From: Lethocerus indicus
Lineage: Eukaryota; Arthropoda; Insecta; Hemiptera; Belostomatidae
Assembly: GCA_019843655.1 (NCBI GenBank)
Contig: JACDQD010000001.1
Location: 37,003,392-37,067,391 of the forward strand
DNA: 64,000 nt
Direction of reading: 5' to 3'
Shown here piece by piece: positions 38,301 to 45,609 of this stretch (the first letter of the stretch is position 1; each line of letters opens with the position of its first letter). The notes under the pieces were generated by a model. It saw only the letters and a list, made by a program, of their open reading frames with translations, was not told where the DNA came from and did not search any database. The translations under genes and the position numbers were made by a program.

Positions 38301-38470
38301 GTTCTTTTTATCGGGAGCGCTTCTAATTCGGAAAGCGGGTCGGGGTTAAACGCTAAAATAGAGGGTGCCGCCCTATCGACCGAGAAAAATTCTCCGAACG
38401 GATTTTCGAGGGGGGTTTCACCCGCCCCGGATGGCTTACCTTTCCTGAAATAGGACTGAACGCAACCCAT
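20777..38470 (-). CDS. igl: Igloo/neuromodulin-like IQ-motif calmodulin-binding protein (MGC isoform model)
   Basis: Minus-strand model: exon 1 38470-38440 (MGCVQSYFRK, phase 1), exon 2 28952-26906, exon 3 26610-26392, terminal exon 21271-20777. The MGC start resembles the lipid-modified N-terminus of GAP-43. Exon 2 is a long, acidic, Pro/Glu/Thr/Ser-rich and probably disordered region ending in an IQ motif (IQAAVRGYRTRR). Exon 3 carries IQAGVRGYLARKK. The last exon has four more IQ motifs: IQSTYRGYKTR, IQAGYRGFKIR, IQAAIRGFLVRR and IQAGYRGFKVR. The expected role is calmodulin binding at the neuronal membrane, by analogy with igloo and GAP-43. Splicing exon 3 directly to the terminal exon is phase 0 on both sides. 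Two oddities: an apparent one-base frame break in exon 2 near 27.3 kb, and a giant optional exon (22.8-24.9 kb). Orthology to igloo is inferred from architecture, not alignment. Confidence 0.68.
22523..22571. repeat. TA microsatellite
   Basis: Alternating TA, about 24 units, just beyond the end of the giant repeat exon of the igloo-like gene. Confidence 0.95.
22767..24878 (-). CDS. igl: Giant repeat exon of igloo-like gene (PLSE repeats), probable alternative terminal exon
   Basis: The acceptor at 24,879-24,880 (ATTCTATTTAG) opens a frame of about 700 residues that ends at 22,767. It starts VSAMKEAEKSESESDKVE and continues as roughly forty 13-15-residue units such as EPALPLSERREDSI. The region is highly acidic, rich in S, P, E, D and R, and presumably disordered. 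Joining exon 3 (26,392, phase 0) is in frame. A possible donor at 22,796|22,795 (GAAG|GTACGA) leaves phase 1, which does not fit the IQ terminal exon (phase 0). The simplest reading is that this exon ends the transcript at its own TAG, with a poly(A) hexamer on the minus strand at 22,465-22,470. Function of the repeats unknown. Confidence 0.7.
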   Translation of the reverse strand, partial: VSAMKEAEKSESESDKVEISSEAEVSRGQESEATLPPSERPDDHSEPAPPLSETRQDHSEPSLPLPEHKEDSIEPALTSSEHRAEDSEPSLPLSDRKEDTIEPARPLSESREEDSERSLPLSERREDSIEPARPLSERREEDLMGTALPLPKRLEDDSEPSLPLSERREEDLMGTALPLPKRLEDDSEPSLPLSERREEDSMETALPLPERLEDDSEPSLPLSERREEDSMETALPLPERLEDDSEPSVPLSEHREDSIEPALPLSELREEDSERSLPLSERREDSIEPARPLSERREEDSMETALPLPERLEDDSQPSLPLSERREDSIEPALPLPEHREEDSERSPPVSERRVESIETALPLSERREDSTEPALPVSERPDDNSELSPPLSESRDDNSEPALPLSERGDDYSKPSPALPESRKDDSEHSLPLSERREDSIEPALPLSERGDDNSEPSPPLSERREDWTEPARPLSESREEDSEPAPPECERPDDGSEPSPPSSERRDDDSEPSAASSEPRDDNTEPTLPLSEPRDDNTEPTLPLSEPRDDNTEPTLPLSERRDDDTEPSAASSERPDDDTEPTLPLSECRHDSSSQPRDEESDPIIGCPELDDRESSPGLTSEPIVGPSPTLDPEDRPNLVDDKSEPEEISEPSSEGLDRESKPNILCDVREELEVPTVSKPHEFHDVPNDEGTKLQLILY
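23150..24740 (-). repeat. Coding minisatellite, 39-45-bp units with 87-bp higher-order unit
   Basis: The units code PLSE-type peptides. At 24,144-24,491 an 87-bp double unit (29 codons) is repeated four times almost unchanged, at starts 24,144, 24,231, 24,318 and 24,405. At 23,190-23,320 a 42-bp unit is repeated nearly identically. The near-identity shows recent tandem duplication in coding frame. Confidence 0.9.
25236..25495 (+). mobile_element. Inverted-repeat element, family A (copy 2)
   Basis: Matches 421-640 along its length: AGCCAATTAACAAAAT, GGCAGTGAGGTTGCCC, CTACTGAAGATGGCGAGCAG, CCGAAACCGGTCTAGC and GAGAGGAGACAGAAACACAA. It lies in the igloo-like intron between exon 3 and the giant exon. 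No inverted partner was seen next to it. Confidence 0.65.
26392..26610 (-). CDS. igl: Exon 3 of igloo-like gene, one IQ motif
   Basis: 219 bp, phase 0 on both sides, 73 residues. Acceptor ATCATTTTTCAG, donor AAA|GTAACT. An acidic linker (FDALQSSYTDEPETLL) is followed by AVSKIQAGVRGYLARKK. Because it is symmetrical it can be joined to either the giant exon or the terminal IQ exon. Confidence 0.8.
26906..28952 (-). CDS. igl: Exon 2 of igloo-like gene, acidic disordered region plus IQ motif
   Basis: The acceptor TTGATTTCTTTTGCAG ends at 28,953 and the exon starts with two bases that complete a codon begun by a phase-1 first exon. About 550 residues follow, rich in E, P, T, S and V with phrases such as VAETAIPEVPTPHE, until TGA at 27,304-27,306. 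An overlapping second frame begins upstream of that stop (DAAREEKLNSAATTIQ) and runs through an IQ motif to the donor GAG|GTGAGT at 26,906. The two halves differ by one base, so exon 2 either has an assembly error, a real frameshift, or a tiny unrecognised intron. Both halves look coding and fit the same protein type. Confidence 0.7.
29010..29300. mobile_element. Family A element with both ends (copy 3)
   Basis: The left end (CTTTCGCCAGACCGGTATCGG near 29,030-29,050) is the reverse complement of the right end (GATGGCGAGCGACCGAAAC to GAGGAGACAGAAG, 29,236-29,292). This makes a compact element of about 280 bp with terminal inverted repeats in the intron after the first exons of the igloo-like gene. 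Confidence 0.55.
29440..29610 (+). repeat. Dispersed repeat family B (copy)
   Basis: Shares ACCACCCGAG, TGGAAGGGTTTTTGACCTTT, ACGTTTCGGAAC and ACCGGTACCA with 43,500-43,640, and the TGGAAGGGTT core with 3,440-3,480. It sits next to a family A copy here and at 43 kb. Confidence 0.55.
29611..33018. other. Intron of igloo-like gene
   Basis: No exon recognised. CG-rich in comparison with the flanks of the window. A CAACAA run at 31,908-31,925 and a TA microsatellite at 32,272-32,319 are the only simple structures. Confidence 0.4.
32272..32319. repeat. TA microsatellite
   Basis: About 24 TA units. Confidence 0.95.
33019..33043 (-). CDS. igl: Candidate alternative first exon of igloo-like gene, myristoylation-type start
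   Basis: ATG at 33,043-33,041 starts MGNYRSKQ and meets a good donor, CAAG|GTATGT, after 25 bases. The phase (1) is the same as that of the MGC and RIIa first exons, so it would enter exon 2 in frame. Gly at position 2 with Ser6-Lys7 fits the N-myristoylation pattern. It is short and could be chance; no transcript evidence. Confidence 0.45.
33355..33996. mobile_element. Family A foldback element with both arms (copy 4)
   Basis: The left arm (33,360-33,570) is the reverse complement of the right arm (33,680-33,996). TCTGTCTCCTCTCCCTGG, CAAGACCGGTTTTCGCCATC and GGGCATCCTCACTGCAC on the left answer GTGCAGTGAGGATGCCC and CTGAAGATGGCGAGTAG on the right. The arms carry one (left) and about three (right) copies of the 70-bp unit around a spacer of about 100 bp. 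No coding capacity. It is 300 bp upstream (in gene sense) of the MGN exon. Confidence 0.75.
34000..38439. other. Intron/upstream sequence of igloo-like gene
   Basis: CG-rich, no recognised exon. Several short open frames on both strands lack splice context or family resemblance. Confidence 0.4.
38440..38470 (-). CDS. igl: First exon of igloo-like gene, MGC start
   Basis: Ten codons, MGCVQSYFRK, then donor AAAG|GTAAGC in phase 1, matching exon 2. Met-Gly-Cys suggests myristate on Gly2 (after Met removal) and palmitate on Cys3, as in small dual-acylated membrane proteins; GAP-43 uses N-terminal cysteines for membrane anchoring. The sequence upstream is very GC-rich, as expected of a promoter. 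Confidence 0.7.
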
Positions 38471-39420
38471 GACTATCCGGTAGTCAGCCGGACATCTCGG
38501 GGAGTGCCGGGCACCTGTTGACGCGATTCCTGACGAGCCCCCGAGGCGGATCGATGGGTATCGATCGAGCGAGGATTCGATCGGGGAGGATGCGTGACGG
38601 GAGGAGCCGCGAAGCGACACCGACTGGGCCGCGGCCGGGATCCGGAGCCGGCCCCCGACGCCCCCACCCCCGACCCCGACCCCCACCCCAACCGCCCCTA
38701 CCGACAAAATCCATACTCGAACCGCCCCGTCCCATCCCTCTCTCACTCCTCCCTCCCTCCCTCCATCAATCCCTCCCCCGATACACTTCTGCCAACTGCT
38801 AATTGTCCCTTTCCGACGGCCGATTTTCCGACGCCCGGAGATTCCCTCCCTTCCGGATATTCCCTACTCGGCCGAGTCCACTCGTCCCCCGGATATCGCG
38901 TCTCCGCCGCCCGGTTCGCGATTATATACCGCCGCCCGGTAGTGACGGCACCGCCCGGAGCACGGAGGACACGATCTCTCGCCTCGAAACGTCGGTAATT
39001 CCAATTTTCTCAATTTTTTATTATTATAACGATAACGTGTGCTATTAATTATTAACGGCGAAACTTCGTCTCGTCGCCGCGGAATCCGCATACTGAACGT
39101 TCACAGCATCAGTCCTCCCGTTAACGCGAGAGCGGGCCGAGCGGGAGAGAGGCGAGACGCTCTTCGCTCTCGGCTCGGATAGCCATTACGACGCGACGTT
39201 ACTGTAGCTACGTAACGTCCGCGTACAGCTTCTTACGTACAGTTCGTTCGCACTACCGGCGAGCTCGCCCGCAAGTTTTACTCTCGAGAGTGCCCGACGA
39301 TTTAATTCCGGACCGATTAAATCCTCTTTTCCGCGGCTTCATCTCGAGGTCGGTTTCTCTCTGCGAATCTTCGTCGGGGTAACTTTTCCTCGTCTCCGAG
39401 AGGAGCGCCCTATTGAACTG
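38471..39420 (-). promoter_or_regulatory. igl: GC-rich promoter region of the MGC isoform
   Basis: The most GC- and CG-rich stretch of the window, with C-rich runs at 38,640-38,790. It lies directly upstream of the MGC start codon and has no TATA box in an obvious place. Assigned from position and composition only. Confidence 0.5.
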
Positions 39421-41800
39421 TTTAACATTAAAGCCGAGTCCTCGTGCTCTGCATTCATCGATACGCGAAACCAATTTACGCTTACATTCTTAAAGAAAAT
39501 TGGTTTTGTGTTGTATCGATAAGATACACGCACGATATGTGGGACGATGCGTCGTATACATTTCTTAAAACTATGCAATTGCTAATGGAAAAATCTATAG
39601 AAGATATGTCTATTATCGAGCGTTTGGCTTATACAGCCCCCTTATCGCTCGTTCGGTCGGGGACCGACGATTGGGAAAAAGGGAAGGACGATGAACAAGA
39701 AGAGGCTCTGAAGTCACACGGGGGAAGATATTACGGAAGCGCCAATATATATCTAAAAATAGCTACGCGGGTACTTATATTAATTTGTATTTAAACTTAT
39801 TTCTACTATATTAAATGCGTATTTCTATATCTAATGTTTTATACATATGCTGTACTTTATTATTAAACACCCTTTATTTCTAATATTATACGTACGAACG
39901 GTTATCTCAAATAAGCGCACTCGACGAAGAAAATTGGGAGCGGCATCAAAATTACGTTTCAACCAAATATCTCCCGATTTTAACGAGAAATAGTACCTAA
40001 ACGTTACATAATAAATTGTTATCTACAGTAGTTATCTTGTAGCCAGAATCGTGGGGGAATGTTTTTCTCGCTGTCGGCCGGTTCTAGAATTTTCAGTCGG
40101 TACAGTCCGAGAGAAGACGTAGCGCTAAATGACTACATAATATCGAGCAGTCGACACTATAGCACCGTTGCCGATTTTTAAACGGATTTATAAAGAAAGA
40201 TCTTTATTTGTATGAGAAAAGTAAATGGTAGAATCGTGCGTACCGAAACCTCCCCGCGTGCGAAGAGCTTGCAAATAATTATATCGTACAAATTTTGATT
40301 GTTTTTGGCGTCGCCGAGTGTCGCCCATAATGTTAGCGCCGTTATATCATCAGGTTCAATCGGATCTATATCGTTCTATGGGGAAACTGGCATAAAGTAT
40401 ACAATTTATAATCGTAAACAATTTCGACTACAAATTTCAGGTTTTATGTTTTCCGACTCTCTAGGGATATGTACGCAGGGAGAATGCAGGAGCCTTTACC
40501 AACAGGGATCGCGCGGTAGCGTCACACACGTCACGACGCCTGTTTAGCGCCACTTACAAATTACGAATACTTTATTTTTCTTTAAATATACGTAGGATAC
40601 ATTATATATACAGTGTATATATACATATAAATGTGAACATTGCTGGAACGGTAATCGGGAATGTTGCAATAATAAAAACCCGAGAGGATAAATTACACAC
40701 GCTCCAATCGTTTTCATAGTCACACTCGCACACTTCGCTCGGTTGACTGCGCTATTCGCGATACTCGGTATCGGTGCAGTGTACCACTCGAGGCTCCGGA
40801 GACAGTATACGACCGGTCGTATACCGTCGTTAACGCTATAACACTGTCGATACAGCCACTTAAGCTGGCACATTCGCACGTTTTCTGTTTACTGACCTGC
40901 TCCGCGCTTCGGGACTGCGTCCTGCGCTTTGTTATGATCAACGTACTCGGATTCCTTTGTCTTTTTCAGGTTTTTACCGGCTACCGCGGTATCATGGACA
41001 CCTTGCGAACGACACCGTTGGCGAATGGCCGAAGGTTCATCCGGGGCCACTCGGTGACGTCCCGCTCGCCTATAAATATTCGGGGCCGAAGGGGTAAACT
41101 TGAGCGCGGCCTTTCTCTAATAACATAGGCTCTTTTTTGTACTCGGTATTTCTCGTGCGCCGTTGTATTGGTGTCCCAATTCGGTTAGTGGATACCGGAA
41201 CGAAAGAACCCCCCTTTTCCGACACTCGGAGCTAGTTTAATCGCGACTAACGAGAAACTTCCGATCAGTGGAGCCACCTCCCTACACATCTCTTTACTGT
41301 TCTCGGCTCGGTTTCTATTTTATTTATTTTTTAAATCAATATCGCGATCTGCTAATGAAGACGAAAAGGAAAGAGGAGGAGTCTCGTTACCTTCACCCGA
41401 GGATCGAGGAAATTGATCTTATCGATTTGTGTTTATTGAATGACTATCTATATTTCGGAATACCCGGTATGAGATACGGACTGACCCACACACGCATCGT
41501 CAATCGATATAGGAGTCAACCTTTCTTAGATAAATTTAATGGTTCGGCGAAAAAATAATTAAACGAATAAACGTTTACTCGATAATCGTTCTATTATCGA
41601 TATTCGGTATAAACATTTTTTATTTTAAAATGAGACTGACTTTTTTCATTTTATTTATTGTACAGTCGACTCTTACGTCTATTGGTACAATTGGGGTATG
41701 TTTTTATGCCCCTGGCTTCTCCCGATAATGAAGCTACACTGTGGTAGTGGTAGTGGTTACCGGGTGGTGGTACTAGGGTGTGTCCTGGTTACGGACCGAA
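39421..41800. other. Upstream/intronic sequence, no gene recognised
   Basis: Several open frames of 60-116 codons on both strands with ordinary base use and no family resemblance. If the RIIa exon belongs to the igloo-like gene, this is part of its first intron. Confidence 0.4.
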
Positions 41801-41859
41801 GAGATCTCTAGGCCGGTGGCGTTTAACTCGCCCTTATAATGGACCGGTAACGGAGGAGG

Positions 41860-42060
41860 GGGAATAAATTAGGAGGAGGAGTGAGACGGAATGAAACTTT
41901 AGGACTTTTTATAACTTCGTCGACTTTTGATTGGAATCTGCGGATGCGAGCGATGTCGGACGCCTCTGTGGAACGCCATTTTTCAATGCCGTATGTCCAC
42001 ATCTGTGTCAATATAAGCCACCGATCGGCTGAGGTCAATTTTGAAGTTCGTTTTAGTAAT
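41860..42060 (-). mobile_element. Jockey-like non-LTR retrotransposon relic
   Basis: The minus-strand frame reads RWLILTQMWTYGIEKW, then ASDIARIRRFQSKVDEVI. This corresponds to the conserved end of jockey-type reverse transcriptase ORFs (WTYGIQLWG ... FQSK). Only this piece survives, and stops and frame shifts surround it. Related to the relic at 5.4-5.6 kb. Confidence 0.65.
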
Positions 42061-42892
42061 GGACTTAGTTGTCCTTATTTTCAGTTCGAGTCGACGCTTT
42101 GAATCGTTTTCACCGAGGAGTGAAACGGCCCCCTTCCGTCTAGCAAGAGAGCCTAATTTTTAAATTATTCTTCGCCTATAATATGACGATACGACTTTTG
42201 CCTAAACAGTATTGTTTATATGATTCATATCGTAAACGAATTCAACGGATTTCTAAAATACCGGTTTATACCCGGCAACTTAACCCGGCAATTAAAATCC
42301 AGCCAACATCTAAGATGGTATGAACTTCAACCCGATGGGTGATATTTTCCTCAGTTTGAAGTGTGAAACCGAAAAGATGAGAGAAAACAGAAAATCACAG
42401 CGTTAGTAATAAACTAAGACTGTTTATTTTTACATGACGGAGAAAATATAATATTTTTTAACAGCTAAAGTATTTTGGTTGTACTTGTGCATTAATAATG
42501 GACTGACCCCTTTCGATGGACTCTCCGGTGCATATTAATTAAAAGGGAAATGCGATTTCAGTTTGTCCTTCTTGAGGTATTAATTTTTAAAAATGCGCGA
42601 CGAAAATAGTAATTAAGCGTGCGGAAGCTAAATGTTGTATTTTGTTGGCATTTATAACGGAGATAACAAAAGATATACAAACAGTGGTGTAATTTGAGCG
42701 AAGCAGATTATTTAGACCGGTATTGTGGAGGTTGTAGCCATTATGATGCTCAAAAACCAAATCGCCACAATTGTAGGGACGAAAGGTAATTTATTAATGA
42801 TTTTATAATTTGCTAACCACCAAAACATTTTGTTTTGCACTTTACAATACTTTTACTAAAATTTTCATTTTCAGTTATTTGTATTAACACAC

Positions 42893-42895
42893 ATG

Positions 42896-42945
<50 letters not shown>
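42893..42945. repeat. Compound CA/TA microsatellite
   Basis: A run of CA followed directly by a run of TA, 50 bp inside the intron after the RIIa exon. Confidence 0.95.
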
Positions 42946-42948
<3 letters not shown>

Positions 42949-42994
42949 GTTGGTACTATTTGTATTTTGGTTGTGTTAATATATCCAGAGTTAC

Positions 42995-43139
42995 CTTTGT
43001 GGCGGCTGATCTTTGCCAGAGTTTCGAAATGGGCGGCGGCAAAGGCGTAGATATCTCGGGGCCGATGGGTCAACACGGCCCTCGCCAGCCCTTCAATCGC
43101 TGCCTCCATCCCCACGGGGATCCCCACCGTCGTTCTCAT
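42995..43139 (-). CDS. RIIa docking/dimerization exon, alternative first coding exon of igloo-like gene
   Basis: Acceptor TTCATTTTTTCAG ends at 43,158. The first ATG is at 43,139 and donor AAAG|GTAACT follows 42,995, phase 1. The 48 residues hold a clear RIIa domain, as in SPA17, ropporin and PKA RII: GIPVGMEAAIEGLARAVL, HRPRDIYAFAAAHFETL. The Pro-x-Asn/Asp-Ile-xx-FAAxxFExL core is visible. RIIa domains dimerise and dock AKAP helices. The phase and last four bases (AAAG) equal those of the MGC exon, so it joins exon 2 in frame. The result would be RIIa plus IQ motifs, the plan of SPA17. The exon is open back to the acceptor, so an upstream coding exon is possible. It could instead start a separate gene, but none follows on this strand before exon 2. 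Confidence 0.7.
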
Positions 43140-43479
43140 GCCTGATTGACAAGTTTTCTGAAAAAATGAATTAAACATCGGCAATCTTAAAATAAAATAC
43201 CACCCGGTGGTTATGCGGCAGCCTGACGATTTTATCGTAATTCCTGCCAGAGTGTCTCCAGTCGATACCGCTTTGGTTTCTTTGTGCGAGTTTTCATTTT
43301 TAGTTATTCTTAATCCGTTTTATATTTATATTAGACAATTTGCCTCGCTAAAAAAACAGTATACAAAAATAAGAATAACGAGTATAGATAAAAAATAGGA
43401 AACTGAGAAACCTCGATTTATATATTTTTCCTCGTCATATATTTAGTTGTAACTTTTTTTTAAGATTGTTAAATACAGG

Positions 43480-43650
43480 AGGCGATGGAAAGGACGGATT
43501 TTAACGATGTTCCGGGGTTTTCCTGTTTTTAAACCGCCCGAGAGGCTCCATTGGAAGGGTTTTTGCCCTTTCCTTCCCTCGAGCGTTGTCTGCTTCCGAC
43601 GTCTCGGAACAGTAACCGGTTCCAACGTCAGGGTCCGACTCATTGGTCGC
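43480..43650 (+). repeat. Dispersed repeat family B (copy)
   Basis: Contains CGCCCGAGAGGCTCCATTGG, AAGGGTTTTTGCCCTTTCC and GACGTCTCGGAACAGTAACC, matching 29,440-29,610 over about 100 bp. Confidence 0.55.
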
Positions 43651-43804
43651 CCGCTCGGGTGGTTTCCAAACACAGGAAAAATCCTGGAACAGCGGGGGGT
43701 CAACCCCTCGTCGTCCTACGACGTTACACGATATCGGAATCTAGTTAGTGATAATTCGAGTTCTGGTCGCGGAAACCTTCGCTCATTGATTTTAACGTTG
43801 TTTT

Positions 43805-44030
43805 CTCGATCTTAGTTCTCCTCTCGCTTGTTCGGTTTTATGGCCGACCGGTAGGTTGGACGCTTGGGGGGGCATCCTGGGATGCGCGGTCACTTCACTC
43901 GTACCGTCAAGTTGACAGCGCACAATGAACCAGAGTGACTCGACATAGTACTTGACACAAACGGTTACTTGAAGATGGCGACCGGCGAAACCGATCTAGC
44001 GAAAGACCGAACGGGCTAGAGGGGAAAACT
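43805..44030. mobile_element. Family A element with both ends (copy 5)
   Basis: The left end TTCTCCTCTCGCTTGTTCGG ... CCGACCGGTAGG is the inverse of the right end GATGGCGACCGGCGAAACCG ... CTAGAGGGGAAAA. About 220 bp in total, with GGCATCCTGGGATGC inside. No reading frame. Confidence 0.6.
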
Positions 44031-45087
44031 ACGTTATTCCAAACTATCGCAGACCACATAACGAATAATCCAAAATGAAAAAATTAAGAATAACGTTTAT
44101 GAATGTAAGAAACCTCGATTTGAATGGGAAACCTCGAATTATACATTTTACTTTACAACCAATTAACTGTAACTTTTTTCCTAACCGTTGCACATTCAAA
44201 ACGTATTTTGTACCGTTATATTCTCCAAAAATGACTTGGAAATTACGGTACAAAATACGTCGTGAGACGACCGGGCGCCGATCGTGTAAATAACCCCGAT
44301 GGTCGATTTGTAAAAGAAAGGCCGGACAGGATAGCTGTAACTTAGCCAATCGTTTCTTTTTGTTAATTATATTTATGAGGGCAAAGGGAGGTCGGTTGGA
44401 GCACTATGAGCCCGAGCGGTTCGTTCGCCCCGAAACATCGATCAAAGGGTTACCCTCACTGCCCCGTTAATTCTTGTTTGGCGTAAACCTGACGACGACC
44501 GGCTGATCTAAATCGAAATTTTTACTGGAAAATGACCTCTACGTGCATAATTATTCTGTAAATATTTCCTCGCTAAATTTGATTGATGCGCTACTTCAAG
44601 TGCAATTCTATATGACAACAGCCCTCCCCTTTTTAAATAAACCCAGGGAATATGTACAGTGAATCGAATGATGACTGTACAATATGACTGACGCGTAATA
44701 TTTTACGGGTAATTGGTGGGTTTTTATTTACATTTCGGTCGGGGAAATATTTTCGAGAGCTGAACAGAGCTTTGCGAAGAGTGATTTCTTACGATTCTTT
44801 CCGGCGTAGAAACGTAATGGCTATCTCGAAGCAGCGAATCCTGCGACGATTGAGACAAATTTCTGAAAAACAAAGCCTTGGGAAGCCATGTTTCTTTACT
44901 TACTTTTGGACTGAATGTACAGAACCGTTGTATTCAGTACGGAGAGCCACACTGCACTGGAAACCGACGGCAATCCCCTCCAACCTGTATTGATCTAAGC
45001 ACACAATTAAATTAAGCCTGTTCTATTACTCAAAATAATCGTTTCGCGTTACCAAGTTACGGCACCGGTGTTACGACCGGGTATCCT

Positions 45088-45143
<56 letters not shown>

Positions 45144-45330
45144 ATAGACGAATCACTCTAGAGAGAAAATTAGCGAATAGAATGACATAGGTAAGAAGTG
45201 AGACAGTTAAAAAATACCGATTAAAATTGAATACTCGATGTTTCCGAAGAAAGGAGAGCGGAGATGGTTTTTTACGGTTCTACTTCGTTCGTAAATTCAT
45301 GAATAAATCGGTTTAATCGTCGCATCTTCG
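44031..45330. other. Upstream region of the RIIa exon, no gene recognised
   Basis: CG-rich. It would contain the promoter and untranslated exon of the RIIa isoform. A TA microsatellite lies at 45,091-45,141. Confidence 0.35.
45091..45141. repeat. TA microsatellite
   Basis: About 25 TA units. Confidence 0.95.
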
Positions 45331-45333
45331 CTG

Positions 45334-45535
45334 TGTAAATAGCAATAGACAAATTAGAAGGATGCCAACTCATCAGAAACATTTGGACAAGCAACATTTC
45401 TGAAAATTACTTACCAACAATTAATAAAGAAAACGGAAAAACAGATGGTCCAGATGCTTTGGCAAATGTAGAAATTGAATTTCTTGGTTATGCTAATACT
45501 CACATGCTAATATATAATATTATTAGTGAAAAATA
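45334..45535 (+). other. Coding-like stretch at a composition boundary, unrecognised
   Basis: One plus-strand frame is open and protein-like (DKLEGCQLIRNIWTSNI, then DGPDALANVEIEFLGYAN) to a TAG at 45,535. AATAAA hexamers follow near 45,593-45,600. This could be the last exon of an unrecognised plus-strand gene or a pseudogene fragment. No family recognised and no upstream exon identified. Confidence 0.25.
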
Positions 45536-45609
45536 GTGCGCCATGGAAGCTCCCATAACCTTTCGTCAGTTAAAATCAAATATATTGTAAATAAAATAAA
45601 TCAATATTG

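Noticed and set aside
38594..38998. Proline-rich plus-strand frames over the GC-rich promoter
   Set aside because: Produced by C-runs and GC content; no family resemblance, and several overlapping frames are equally open.
42813..43184. Reading the RIIa frame through the microsatellite as one 123-codon gene
   Set aside because: The frame after 42,995 is intron: a good donor is present and the continuation is simple repeat translated as Ile/Tyr and Cys/Val runs.
44772..44993. 73-codon plus-strand frame as upstream exon of the 45.3-kb coding-like stretch
   Set aside because: No donor in matching phase was found and no protein resemblance.
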